This document shows, in pieces, positions 32,538 to 44,547 of a stretch of 64,000 nucleotides of DNA. The DNA is from Ascaphus truei (Eukaryota; Chordata; Amphibia; Anura; Ascaphidae), in contig CM071568.1 of the NCBI GenBank assembly GCA_036426205.1, positions 216,340,761 to 216,404,760 on the forward strand. Reading direction: 5' to 3'. The notes below the pieces were generated by a model. The model was not told the DNA's origin and made no database searches. It worked only from the letters and a program-made list of their open reading frames with translations. Both the position numbers and the translations under genes were made by a program. Every line of letters starts with the position of its first letter. Positions within the stretch are counted from its first letter, which is position 1.

Positions 32538-34495
32538 GAGATAGCCTGACGGAGAGAGAACGTGGCTTATGAGAAGAGCTCACATAAAGAAAGATCCAGA
32601 TACTTATTGGACTGTTAAAGTGCCACTGGGTAACAGATAGCTGGGATGATCTTTCCTGCAATTTCAAGTATCCTTTGTGTATTACACACACCTCACAAAT
32701 GTTTCACCCTTAACAGGCCTGGAAAGTGAATACACACCATCTACTGTAAGAGCTCCAATGCCATGCCAGCATTAATATGGTCCTATTTGGCTGCTACATT
32801 GAATGTTGGGACTATACAAGGGACAATAGAGCAGTGTCATTATTTACTGTGTAATGCATACATATTGTGTCCAGTTAACAGTGGTTTATCTATGGGTGCG
32901 GGCCACCGGGTTAAGGGTGCACACGGGGCTATTAAGCACCAGTAAATATCTTTACAAGTCTCACCTGGTTGAACTGACTATGGTGTACTAAGGGAGAGTG
33001 GACTCAGACCCCCAGCCCTGACACATATAGGGAAATAAGAGGGGTTACATAAGTATTATAGGAGTAAATATATGGGACATTTTCTATGTCCAGTTGAGCT
33101 TATGCTAGTTCCAATGCAGGAAGATAATACATAAACCATGCAATTGAGATATGAAAGCAGAAATTCAACATAGAGGGGTGTGTTTGTGTTTGTCTATTGC
33201 ACATGTGAATTTCCATATTTCTAACTTATCATTTATAATTGGCTGAATGCTCGTTCTCCTTCAGTCACAGATAGAGGCAGGGCCACTGACAGGGGAGGGA
33301 CAGCTGGACTCCTATCCCAGGCCCGGTGAGTAAAAGCAAACCTGACACGTGACCTTATCCGCAGAAAGTGTCTGTAGAGGTGTCTGATCTCCAAGACGTA
33401 GCTACAATGTCATGGGGTCTGGCACTATAGGAGCCGTATAGCATAGTACCTATGTCATAATCCACTTTCTCGTTTTTGGAGGGGAGATCATGATCTTAGA
33501 GGAATTGGAACATAGGGAGGGGACCTCATCAGTGACGGAGCGATCACGTGATCACGTCAGAGAAGCATCCACGAGATTGTGAATGCCGGAAGAGCCATGG
33601 CAACCTGGTGCCACCAGCCCTCTGGCACTAGAAGGGTGACCGCGGATGACTATTTTGATTCAGCACAACAAACAGTATTCCCTAATGCCACACTCTTACA
33701 AAGTAGCACACACAGCACAAATAGCACAGGGTGGCATCACTTACTCCAGCTGCATAGCTGCGGGCTGTCCGGTGTGCTCATTCCTTAACTAGAGTAATGT
33801 ACGTGGATAAGTTGCCAACCGAAATAAGGTCAGCAAGGACAGGTTGATCCAGTGCTGTATTCCTTGTGTTTTATTTTCTCTGATTGTAAATGAAGTACAA
33901 CAAAACTAAACAGGGCCAGAGCAACATTTCAATTAGGAGAATTTGGGCACATACCAACAAGAAATCAACATATGCTGTATTGGAAAAAGGGTCCAAGGTC
34001 AAAATATAGAGGGTGGCTGTCAGGAACAATTTTGGGAATGACCCAAGCAAAATAAACCACAGGCCCTCAGAACAATACATTAGTCATTCACATCATTGAG
34101 CCTAGCTTGTGATGCCTACTCTGCCACTAACAAGTTCCCAGAGAACTGACTGCAGACCCCCCACATGTCTCATGCAGTCATCATACACACAAAGCCTAGT
34201 TATGTAAGAGGACCATCTTTCTTCAGAGGTAGGAAAGGAACATGCCTATCTTCTCGCTGCTTTCTGTTGGTGCAGTTTGGGCCTTAGGTCTGTGTTTAAG
34301 TGTTACTTGTTGAGGTAAAAGGCCAAAACACAGTTCTGAGCCACCTCAGCTGCAGGAGTTGTAGTCAGTCAGGAGGCTAGGACACTTTTGTATGATGACC
34401 AGTATGCCTGGTCTGCGTGAGTGGGACACATATAAAATAATTGTATTCCAGTATGGAGCAATACGGGAAGTGATCCCTGAGCCGGTGCTCTAGAT
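32538..34495. other. Intergenic DNA, no recognised gene
   Basis: 33535-33610 carries GATCACGTGATCACGTCAGA and GGAAGAGCCATGGCAACC, the latter also at 13172, so at least part is repeat-derived. Confidence 0.4.
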
Positions 34496-34743
34496 CAGGG
34501 GTGCTCAATTTTTTTTTGCTGCGCACACAACCCCCCCCCCCCGCCCCTGTCTGCTCTTCTCCGTTGTTGCGCTCCCCTTACCTCGCGTGGTGTCAAATGA
34601 AGCCGCGGGGTCGTGTGACGTCGTCACGTGACCCGCGGCGTAATTTGACGTCGCGTTACCATGGTCACGCGCCCTGAAGCAGGCTGGATCTCGGTAAGAA
34701 GAGGTTGCAGGGGCCTCACGCCGTCCCCTGGCATTTAATTTAA

Positions 34744-37010
34744 TCAGCGTAGGGGGAGGGGGGACATGTGTGATGGTGGGATAGTGGGAGGGACCTCTTA
34801 ATAGATTTAAGCATACAGGTAAACATTACAAAGAGGTTATTTACTCTAATGCACAACGTTTCAAATATTATGTATGATATCGTGGTGGGGTGGGGAGGTG
34901 GTTCCCTCAGCTAGCTCCTCAGGGAAGGCAGGAAGAGGGCGGGAGAGGAGGAGGGAGAAGGGAGGGGAGGGGGAGGGAGCAGGTGGGGCCTATGGTGCGT
35001 TTTTTAAGAGAAAAAGTTGGGAATGTGGTACTGTATTTATATACGACCTGCCCCTTGTACTTCTTCATGTCGGTTGTGTGTTTGCGCAGTCCATGGTATA
35101 GGGGGAGGTTCTGCACATGGAGACGTTCTCCGGGGGGGTTGCGGGTTAATCGACCCCTGGGGCCGGCTCATCCTTCCTGCATCTTTTCAGGCAAGGTGGC
35201 TCTGTTCCTGCGAGAGTCCGCTCGCTGGTTCCCCCGAGGCCGGTCGTAGAGCCGCTGGAGTCCTCTGCATCTCCCTGACAGGGAGAGCCGGAACGCCGGA
35301 CGAAGCACCGTGGGGGAGAAAATCTCCGCGCTCTATGCCGACCGGACCAGGGAAACGTCCAGGGTAAGTTGAGCTTTGAGGGGGCGATGGGGGGGCTTGG
35401 GGGAGAGTGGGTGGGCAGGGGGTGGTTGATTAGGCTGACGTGTGGATGGGCCGCACAGTCCACTGTGAAGGTGGATAAGGTGAGAAGGGGTAGACAGGGC
35501 CTGGGACCGGTTGGAGAGGGGGGTTTGGGAGGGGTGCAGGAGTGGAAGGGGGCAAGGGGGGCAATCCCGAGGGGGGGAGAGGGATGGGGAGGGGGAAAGG
35601 GTGGACGAGAGTGATCGAGGGGCTTCTTGCTTGTAGGTAGCTCGAGACCTCGTCAGGGCCGCCTGGTCCCAGACCAGACCGCAGGGGACAACGATCGGCA
35701 AGGGGGCGAAACAACAACGGTGAGACACCTCTCACGGGGGGGGGGGGAAGGAGGGGGGTCGGGAGGACTTGTTGGGGATCTCTCTTGCAGGAACGTAGAG
35801 GCCCAGTAGGGTCGTGAGCATAGAGGGGGGGAGGACAGGCATTTGGCCGGGTTGTTGTTTTGGGGTTCGTGGGAACTATGGAGCAGGTAATTTGGGGATT
35901 AATCGGGTAGCCGAGGAAGCCAATTAACTGGGGGGAGAAGAGAGTTCTTGAGCGACTGGTCGATCATCTTCCGTCGGTAGGGGTGGACGGGATAGGGAGA
36001 CATCAGTGGAGTCTTTGGTTAGCTAGGCGCTCCGACGCGTGAGGGGTCTCTGCGTGGTTCGGTCTTGTTGGGGCACGGGGGGTCCGGTCGGCATCTTGCC
36101 AGGAGTGCAGGCCAAGCGCTTTTAGGAAGTCTTGGGAGTCTTCGGGGTTAGATATAGTAAAGTACCAACCGTTTCTGAGGACCACTAATTTGAAGGGGAA
36201 GCCCCATCTGTACTTGACTCCTCAGTCTCTCAGGGTGGTTGTGAGGGGCTTCACTTCCCTCCGCCTAGCAATGGTGACCCTGGAGAGGTCGATGAAGATT
36301 TGGATGCTGGAGTCTTCTACTCGGAGGTCTGCCACTCCTCTGCTGGCTGCCATTATTCTTTCATTTGCTGAGTAAGCGTGCAGTTTCACAACGACGTCTC
36401 TGTGCCGATTCGGGTCTGAGGATTTGGGTCCTAGGGCCCTGTGGGCTCGGTCCATTTGTAGATCATGTTCTGACAAGTCTGGGACCAGCTGCAGAAAAGT
36501 TTTTCGGAGGTAGGGCTGGAGGCCATCAGGGGACACGGATTCAGGAATATTTCAGATGCGCTCCCTGTTTTCTTGGTCCTCGAGGGTGTCTTTTAGTTCA
36601 TTAGCTGCATGGCCAAGCCTGGCCATCTCGTCCTCCGTGTTAGATTGGGCTGTGAGGGCCCCGTCCATTTTGGCCTCTAAGTCCTCCGTTCTTTTGGTAA
36701 GGCAGCTCAGGTCTGATCTTAAGCCGTCCAGGGCCGTCGCTAGGTCCTCCTGGAACCCCCTCCTCATCTTGAGGAAGAGGGACCCAAAGAACTCTTTATT
36801 CAGCCCATGTTGTTCCAGTTCAACTTGGTCCTGTAGCGTGCACCCCGCTGCGTGCTCCGGCTCTTCGACGCCATCTTTAATATCAGAGCTCGGCTCCGGC
36901 TGTCTCTGCGCGGGCTGGAAAAACTTTGTTATGGGGTTCTGAACCCTTTTTTGCTTCCCATCCATTACCTCAATGTCGGCCATCCACAGTGACGTCACCG
37001 GAAGTCTCCT
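34744..37010 (-). mobile_element. L1-type retroelement with ORF1 but no ORF2 (2.27 kb)
   Basis: The insert is bounded by a 16-bp TSD CTGGCATTTAATTTAA (34728-34743, 37011-37026). The minus strand begins GAGGAGACTTCCGGTGACGT, a short 5' UTR, then ORF1. ORF1 is followed by about 1.2 kb of C-rich non-coding DNA and the 3' end, with no endonuclease or reverse transcriptase sequence. No poly(A) tail is seen at 34744. It resembles in layout the mammalian HAL1 (half-L1) elements; that comparison is an inference. Confidence 0.7.
36003..36998 (-). pseudogene. L1-type ORF1 protein gene with two TGA stops
   Basis: One reading frame runs about 330 codons from 36998 (or the ATG near 36982) to 36003. It contains a PCNA-motif-like QNPITKFFQP, a coiled coil (LSCLTKRTEDLEAKMD ... 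NELKDTLEDQENRER), an RRM-like centre (LQPYLRKTFLQLVPDLSEHD, RAHRALGP) and a C-terminal domain (VVVKLHAY, REVKPLTTTLRD, FTISNPEDSQDFLKALG). This order is that of L1 ORF1p, a nucleic-acid chaperone that coats L1 RNA. Two in-frame TGA codons (near 36552 and 36222) sit where CGA would be expected, consistent with CpG decay. There is no frameshift. Confidence 0.8.
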
Positions 37011-37426
37011 CTGGCATTTAATTTAAATGCCTTGGGGAAGAGCGCGGGACCTCTGCAACCGCCTTCCGCCCCCCCGCCCCCCGTCACGTGATGTGACATC
37101 AAACGACCCTGCAGCGTCATTTGACGCTGCGCAAGGTAAGGAGGGGGGCAGCCAACGGAGGAGGTCAGGCAGGGGGGGCGCCTCAAAAAAAAGGTTGCGC
37201 TCCCCTGGTGTAGACTATGCTAGATATCAATAGTGGCAGAAATATGCTGTATATTATTGCCTAAAATAGCAGAATAATCTGTCAATCTAAATGTGTTTTT
37301 CTTTATTACACACCCCTCGATTCACGAATATCAATCTGGACGCACAGGCAAATGAGACACAACGTGCACAGAAAGGATCACACCTCACTGGAGCAATGCT
37401 TCTTGCCTGCTGCTGTCCCTGTAATC

Positions 37427-37605
37427 TAGTGGTGGCCAACTCCACTCCACAAAGGCCATCAACAGATCAGGTATTAGGGATACCCCTGCTTCAGCACCGG
37501 TGGCTCAATCAGTGGCTCAGTGAGGCCACTGATTGATCCACCTGTGCTGAAGCACGGATATCATTAAAACCTGACCTGTTGGTGGCCCTTGAGGACTGGA
37601 GTCTG
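37427..37605. mobile_element. Palindromic MITE, copy 2
   Basis: GTGGTGGCCAACTCCACTCC mirrors GGCCCTTGAGGACTGGAGT. CCTGCTTCAGCACCGG and CACCTGTGCTGAAGCACGG pair inside. Same family as 19445-19661. Confidence 0.75.
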
Positions 37606-38227
37606 TGTGTCCGTGCCAGAGCCTAATTAGTTCGTCTGACACACTCATGACATGTTATATAACTGAAAGTTATGTAACTGTTATTGGAATTGCTAGGTAT
37701 TCCGGTAGTGGGTGTGGTTTCTGTACAGTTTTCAGCAAGTACCTGGTGTTCCAAGACAACTAACTCCAGCCGGCATAATTAGTTTTGCTCAACCACCTGG
37801 AAAGTAATATGTACAGTATGATAATATACTACGTTGAAGAACAATGCGGAAATCAAACTCTGGCTCTTTCTGATTCATCATAAACAAAGAGGGGTTATGT
37901 TTGTTCTGGGTGTTTTCTATATCACAATTCAGGGAAGTAGCTGCTTATTCCCTCTTGAAATGAACACATTGTTACATAATGTTAACACTGTGGTTTGTTT
38001 TTTTACACGGAAGCTACGTGCCAGGTTTTTGTACTGTATGAACAGAGACCATTTCTGAGACATAACCTAGAAATGACTCAAATAAAGACGGGTGGTTGAA
38101 GAGATATCTACTATATATTTCTGAAAGCACTGTATGTCTGCGTCCCTAGCGGCAATCTCATTGGTCCCTTGGCCTGCTCGCCCCCGCACCTCTCATTGGC
38201 CTGAGGCAGAGTGACAAGGCAAAAAAA

Positions 38228-38262
<35 letters not shown>

Positions 38263-38464
38263 CACACACACACAAACCCTCACTCTCCCCCGTCAGTTGG
38301 ACCGCAGCTCACCTTCCACACACCCCCCCCCCTCCTCTCCCGGTGCCCCTCACTCTCTCCCCCCACCTCACCCAAATCCCCACGCTCCGCAACATCCCCA
38401 GCCGCACCATCACCCTCACCGTGCGCCGCGGCCCTCCTGCTCAGCAGCAAACTCCAGGCTCCTC

Positions 38465-38720
38465 CCCCCTCACGTGCGCCGCTACCGGAGAGGGGAAGCG
38501 CGGGCCGGGCCTCCTGCTCTCCCCCTCACGTGCGCCGCTACCGGAGAGGGGAAGCGCGGCGCGGGACTCCCCCTCACGTGCGCCACTACCGGAGAGGGGA
38601 AGCGCGGCGCGGGACTCCCCCTCACGTGCGCCGCTACCGGAGAGGGGAAGCGCGGCGCGGGACTCCCCCTCACGTGCGTCAGCTCCCGGACGGAGGGGAA
38701 GCGTGGCGCGGGTCTCCTGC
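38465..38720. repeat. 48-bp tandem repeat, five units, each with a CACGTG box
   Basis: CACGTG starts at 38471, 38527, 38575, 38623 and 38671 (spacing 56, 48, 48, 48). Each unit reads CTCACGTGCGCCGCTACCGG then AGAGGGGAAGCGCGGCGCGG. CpG-rich. Confidence 0.95.
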
Positions 38721-38769
38721 CACTCTTGCCCCAGCTTCCCGAACTCACCTCCTGCCCCAGCCAGATGCC

Positions 38770-41350
38770 ACGGGGTCAAGGTAAGTCACCCACCGTCTCC
38801 CACCCAGTCACCCACCCAGTCACCCACACACCCACCCAGTCACTTTCACCCAGTCACCCACCCACCCAGTCACCCACCCACTCACTCAGTCACCCACTCA
38901 GTCACCCACCCACTCAGTCACCCACCCAGTCACTTTCACCCAGTCACCCACCCACTCAGTCACCCACCCACTCAGTAACCCACCCACCCACTTAGTCACC
39001 CAAAAACTCACTCAGTCACCCACTCAGTCAAGTCACCCACCCACTCAGTCAAGTCACCCACCCACTCACTCAAGTCACCCACCCACTCACTCAAGTCACC
39101 CACCCACTCACTCAAGTCACCCACCCACCCAGTCACCCACCCACCCAGTCAAATCACACCCACACCCATACCCCACCCCAGTCAATCACCCCCCACCCAC
39201 CAAGTCAGATCACACACCCCCCAGACTCATTCCCCCCACCAAGTCACACCCACACCCCGCCATCAGTCAGTACACCCCAAGTCTTCACCCCCCCCACAGT
39301 CCGTCCCCCCCCCCACCCCGTCCCCACCCCAGTCATCCACACACACCCACCCATTCACTTTCAATTTCATTTCACCCATTCCCACCCCCCACCCCTCGTC
39401 AACTCACTCACCCACCCAGTACGCCATCACCCCTCAACCCACCCATTCTCACCCCTTCAGTCATCACCACCCCTCACCCACCCGTCACCCACTCACACCG
39501 ACTCACCCACATCACCCACACCCGATCAGCATCCACCCCCCCACCCAGTCAGATCAACCCACTCACCACCCCCAGTCAGTCACTTCACCCACCCATCGTC
39601 ACCACTCAGCAGTTTACCCACTCCCCCAAACCCATCAGTCACCACCAAGCCACACCCGCAGTCCATCACCCTTCATCTTCCCACTTCACCCCACCAGTCC
39701 GCATCTCCCAACCATCACCCCCCAGTCAGTCTCCCACTCACCCCCGCAAGTCTCCCACTCAACCCCACAGTCTCATCCACTCCCCCCCGTCTCATCTCCC
39801 CACTCAAGCCACACCCAGGCTCCCCCCTCACACCCACCGAGTATCCCACTCACCCACCCTCCACTCACCCCCCTCCACTCCACCCACCCGTCTCCCACGT
39901 CACCCCCGTCTCCACTCACACCCCACTACAGTCATCTCCCACTCACCCCACCAGTCGTACATAGTCAGCTCCACTCCACCACACCAGTCAAGTCTCCCCA
40001 TCACCAACCCACGTCAGTCTCCCACTCACCCCACACTCTCACCCACCCACATCAGGTCTCCCACTCATCAACCACCACTACTCAGTCCTCCCACTACCAC
40101 ATCCCCATACCACCTGTTCCCCACTCACCCAACCCACTTCAAATCCCCCTATCACCCACCATCATACCTCCGCTCTCCCACTCACCCCCCATCTAGCATC
40201 CCACCTTCCCACCCTAGTCAGTCTCCCACTCACCACCCCCCACATCGCTTCAGTCCTCACATCACCCCACCAGTCAGTCTTCCCACTCACCACCCATCAG
40301 TTCCATCCCCTTCATCCATCATCCACCTTCAGCCTCTCCATTCAGTCTCACCCCACATCAGTCCCCATCCCAATTCAGTCTCCCACTTCACCACCTTCAG
40401 TCCCCAAACCACTTCAGTCTCATCACCCAACCCTTCATCTCACACTACACACCATCACACCACCACCCATTCAGTATCGCCACTCACACCCACCCATTCA
40501 GTCAGTCTACACTCCCCAACCCATTCAGGTCTCCCAATCCCCACCCTTCTCTACATCATCCACCCATCCTGCACCATCACCTCACATAGTGCTCACACAT
40601 CCCACCCATCATTCTCACACCCATTCTCCACGTTCTCAGTGTCTTCCCACTCATCCACCCAGTCAGTGTCCTCCCACTCCCATCACCACCACAGTTTCCC
40701 ACACTCATCCACCGACCATCAGTTCACCTTCACCAAACCACATCACCACCCACGCCAAGTTCTCACACTTACCCTGACCCAGCCCCCAACACTCACCAGT
40801 TCCGACCCCACCCAACTCACCACTCCCCCCACTCACCGCCACCTACCCACTCACTGACCCACCAGTCACCGACCCACGTCACTGCCCAGCACCAGACCTG
40901 ACCTGAAAAAGTCACCATCACACCGGGACCACAAGTCCACCCACCCCCCAAACCCGAGTTCACCCACCCACCCACCGAACCACAAGTCACCCACCCCCCC
41001 CGGACCCAAATCACCCACCCACACCGACCCAAAAGTTCCCATCCACCCCCCCGACCCATAGACTCAACCACCCCACCACCCATCAACCCACCGGACCCAA
41101 TCATCCACACCGACCCATGTCACCCACCACAAATCAAACAATGCCCCAATCAACCCACACCACCCCACCGCCAGTCCACCACCAGACCAAAGTCCCCACC
41201 CACCGAAATCCACCAACGCCTCAATTAAACGACCCCAAAGTCACCCACCACAGCACCGACCCCAAGTCACCCACCCGTCACCGACCCACCCCCACCCCTT
41301 ACAGATCAGTGTCACCCACCCCCCCCACACTCACCCCCCCTTCTCAACGT
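38770..41350. repeat. Minisatellite CCCACCCAGTCA (2.6 kb, degenerate)
   Basis: Regular near 38780-39150, then increasingly irregular with dropped and added C runs towards 41350. All ORFs in it are simple-sequence translations. The rising irregularity may be biological decay or consensus error in long-read assembly. Confidence 0.9.
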
Positions 41351-41496
41351 CAGTCACACCACCTAGACTGTCAAGGGGGAAGCCTAACCCGTCGTACCCC
41401 CCCCCAAAATTACATCCCGCAACGCCGGGTCTCTCTCATGCTTGTAAAATAAATAGTATGTCACTGTAAGAAGCATAGTAACTCTTACTCTCTGTA

Positions 41497-41881
41497 CAAG
41501 CAGTCCTCGTTTTACACGCTTCGCTTAACATCACTATGGCTTATCCAACGCTCTTACGAAGCTTCGCAAAGTTGTTTATGTGTATATAATATATATATTA
41601 TACTATATTATACTATATAATATATTATATTTTTATATTATATTATATATTATGTTATATTATATATATAATACAGTATATGCACTATATAATTTATGTG
41701 TGTGCTGCATATCTTATTGTCTGCATAAAATATTTTGTGTATTTTAGCATTAAAAATGCCTTCAGGAACGGAACCTCATTTAAACAGTGTTCCTATGGGA
41801 AAACGTTTTTCGCTTTACAACGTTTCGCTATCCAACGCCATTTTGAGTAACGCATTGTGTCGGATAACAGAGGACTGCCTG
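41497..41881. mobile_element. Tigger/pogo-like MITE (385 bp), TA TSD
   Basis: CAAGCAGTCCTCGTTTTACA at the left and GGATAACAGAGGACTGCCTG at the right are inverted and flanked by TA. ACGCTTCGCTTAAC and CGTTTCGCTATCCAACGCCA form further internal inverted repeats. The centre is a TA-rich run (41580-41695). Confidence 0.75.
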
Positions 41882-43139
41882 TACTGTGACCAGGAAATGA
41901 CTAATACACCAAGAGTAAGGCATGTCCCTGGTGCAGCCGGCGGCACGCGCCTCCCACCAGCCCCTTACCTCCTCCCTAGCTGTCCCCGGTCCCTCCTCGC
42001 TCCCAGGCTCACTTCACACTGTGACGCGTCAGCCAGCAAGGGCTACAACAAGATGGTGTTCCCGTGCGGCGACGCATCATGTGGTGCGCCAGGGAGCCAA
42101 TGAAGAGGGGAGATCGCCGGCAGGGAGGTGGTCCATTTTGTCCAAGTTCCCTTCTGATTTTCCATACATCAATTCCCTGCCATACTGTAGCTCTTACATT
42201 ATTGATTATCTTTTGAGGAAGTTAAGTTAATGTGAGTTGAGTTGTGAGGTGTGCTCTTCGAGAATCATAACCGGGTTTGAGGAAAATAACACACACACGC
42301 CACCCGACCCATTTAGACCATGCCCCCCACGCCTAAAAACAGCTGCCTGCAGATCGCGGTGAAGAGTCGTGAACGTGCCGCCAGGACGCAAGGCGGGCGC
42401 GCCAGCGCATGCAGTGGGACCTTACCCTTAGGAGTATAACCTGTTGTATTGGGGAGGCCTGCAGAGCAAACAAAAGCGCATACAGTATCTGCTAAAAGGT
42501 GCTGAACTGTAAGGCACCTTTGAAATAACGATATCATCAATGAACATAGGTAAAACATATTGAATGAACAGACTTGTGTCCTGGTGTCTTTGCAAAGGGG
42601 AGAATAGGGTGGACTATAATTGTGGCCTAAGAAACAAATAGCAAGAGATACTCAGGGGGCAAAATACTACTTATATTAAACTAATATAGACTTCCTGTAG
42701 GGGATTGCTGCTTTAACCTTTACTTCTGACATTTTCACGTCGTCGAGTGATCACATAACTCCACTGGTGCCCGGATGCCAGATAGGGAAGCCTGATCTGC
42801 CCCATGAGAACAAGCTAGTGGCCACCTGCCGACCTGGTACGTCATAAGGACACACTAAAAGTTAACCCCTTCATTGCGTGATGGTCCTGCCACCTCCAAC
42901 AGATCACAAGACCACTCTTCGGAGAGATGATGTAATGACTTTTGGGTCCTGGGTGCCGGAACAGAAGCTTCTTGAACTGTTCTCCCGTGAGCAACCCCAT
43001 AAATTTAGGTCATTATGCCACTGATGGCAGGCCTGTCCTTAGGTTATGTGCCATACTTAGGCAACCACTAATAAGGACACCCCCCCCTCCCCCTCCAAAA
43101 AAAAATGTTCCCCGAGTTGTTTTTTTACCAAATAGGAAG
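41882..43139. other. Intergenic DNA with GC-rich repeat pieces
   Basis: Two CpG-rich patches (41930-42125, 42295-42440) look repeat-derived but were not classified. GATTGCTGCTTTAA at 42703 is a reversed MITE terminus. No gene. Confidence 0.35.
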
Positions 43140-43425
43140 TAGGAAGCCGGGGGTCTACGGAGCAGAGCCGCATTAATTTTGGCTCAGGAGACACTCTGCT
43201 TTTTGAGATACTTACCTCCTTAGGGGGTCTGGTATCTCCTGCTCTGGTTTAGTTGTCCCATCACATGGGCCAAAAGGAAGCTGTGACATCATAGGGCGGG
43301 GGCTTTAAACCTGAGCAGCAGAAACTGGTATCTCAAAGTTAGGTAAGTATCTCAAGAAGAAGAGGGTCCCCGGAGTCAAAATTAATGCGGTTCTGCTCCG
43401 GAGACCCCCTGCATTAATCCCATAT
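43140..43425. mobile_element. Fold-back MITE copy
   Basis: GGGGGTCTACGGAGCAGAGC mirrors GGTTCTGCTCCGGAGACCCC. AGATACTTACCTCC mirrors AGGTAAGTATCT. GGAAGCTGTGACATCA is shared with 17624-18062. Confidence 0.7.
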
Positions 43426-44547
43426 GTATTAGAAAATAAAATTAATAAAAAAGGAAAGCAGCAGTGCTGCTACTTTCTCCCTGTTGCCGCCCGTGAGACA
43501 TGCCACCCCGAAGGTTTACCTAGGGACGGGCCTGACTGAAGGCGTTAATGAATAAATACTGTTTTAATGCTTCACTAAACTAAGCCAAAAATTCAGTCGA
43601 GTGCCGACTGTGCAGGCGTGACATTTGTCCCTTTTTTTTGCTGGGACAAATATGGTCAGCCTACCCCTCACTCAATCCTGCCAAAGTATTCCTCCCTGCA
43701 TACCCTGATCTTCCTCTCATGAAGTGCCTCTTCCTCTGCAGAACTGCGCCAGTAGGACTCCTATAATTACCGAGTGGCAACTATGAAGACTCACAAAGGA
43801 AACCTTTATAACAAACCAGTGCACGTCAACTCCACTAGTGATAAAGGGTTAGAGTAGTAGTGGGTAGAAAGCCATCACCCTTAAAGTCTATCAAGTGTGA
43901 TGGATATTACTTGAGACATACTGGTTGATAGCCAGTAGTTTTCAGTTTTGGCTATAGTGCCACCTGAAGTACATTGCAACTAATGCTTTGGATATGAATG
44001 ATCTCCATGTAATGGCTATTTTAGTGTTGCACTTTCTCTTGGCTAAGTGCAATATTTCTGCATATACCATATGTGAATTGTTTGTGAAGCTGCTTTTTAG
44101 CAGCACACCATAACTACTGCGATCTCTCTAGAACATCCAGAGGTGGATATACATATAAGCAAAAATAGGTACAGTTTAGGGCCTCTAAATACTAAAAACA
44201 TTTTTTTAAATACCTATAATATATGTGAAGGGCCCTGTAAATCCAGATGCTAATAATAACGTTATTGGAGAAATAAATCAGTTCCATCTTTTATATTAAG
44301 AAAAATTGTCCAGATAAAGTTTTTGTCATCCAGACCTGTATAATATTAGCGTGTAGGATATTTATTTTTATAAGGGCCTCATCTTTATCTAAGCTTAGGG
44401 CCTCGCACAGTCAACACCTTACCTTGAGAGAGTGGATATTTGCTGGCTATGAAATGCCCGTATCTCAATCAGAACTGGAGGGCGTAATCCTATTCCCATG
44501 ATCAACCTTTGAGTAACAAGTTGCACCTATTGGTGTGTGTATAGTGT
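43426..44547. other. Intergenic DNA, no gene
   Basis: No exon or named repeat supported. Confidence 0.4.

Larger units (their letters stand above)
34496..37207. mobile_element. hAT MITE split by an L1-type insertion
   Basis: The left half 34496-34743 starts CAGGGGTGCTCAATTTTTTT. The right half 37027-37207 ends AAGGTTGCGCTCCCCTG. Joined, they match the family at 59115-59353 in order (GTTACCATGG, CATTTAATTTAAATGCCTTG, GGGAAGAGCGCGGG). The break coincides with a 16-bp duplication, CTGGCATTTAATTTAA. The outer octamers CTCTAGAT / GTGTAGAC agree at only five positions, so the hAT TSD is old or lost. Confidence 0.8.
38107..41442 (+). mobile_element. Non-autonomous Helitron (3.3 kb) filled by minisatellite
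   Basis: After an A, the left end reads TCTACTATATATTTCTGAAA, the usual animal Helitron 5' start. The right end has the hairpin CCCGCAACGCCGGG (41416-41429), ten bases later CTTG, then T. The canonical ending is CTRR before T, so this is one base off. Insertion between A and T without TSD fits rolling-circle transposition. The contents are a CpG-rich segment, (CA)n, five 48-bp repeats and 2.6 kb of CCCACCCAGTCA minisatellite. No Rep/helicase is present. Confidence 0.65.

Noticed and set aside
34850..34875. Reversed GAAACGTTG near the L1-type element 3' end as another hammerhead-like copy
   Set aside because: No CUGAUGA-like box or helix could be aligned with confidence.
38465..38720. Regular repeats considered as a CRISPR-like array
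   Set aside because: Units are contiguous without unique spacers, and the genome is eukaryotic; it is a plain tandem repeat.
38211..41452. Long ORFs of up to 255 codons rich in His, Pro, Thr and Ser
   Set aside because: They follow the Helitron-borne tandem repeats; no domain, no conservation argument, irregular array.
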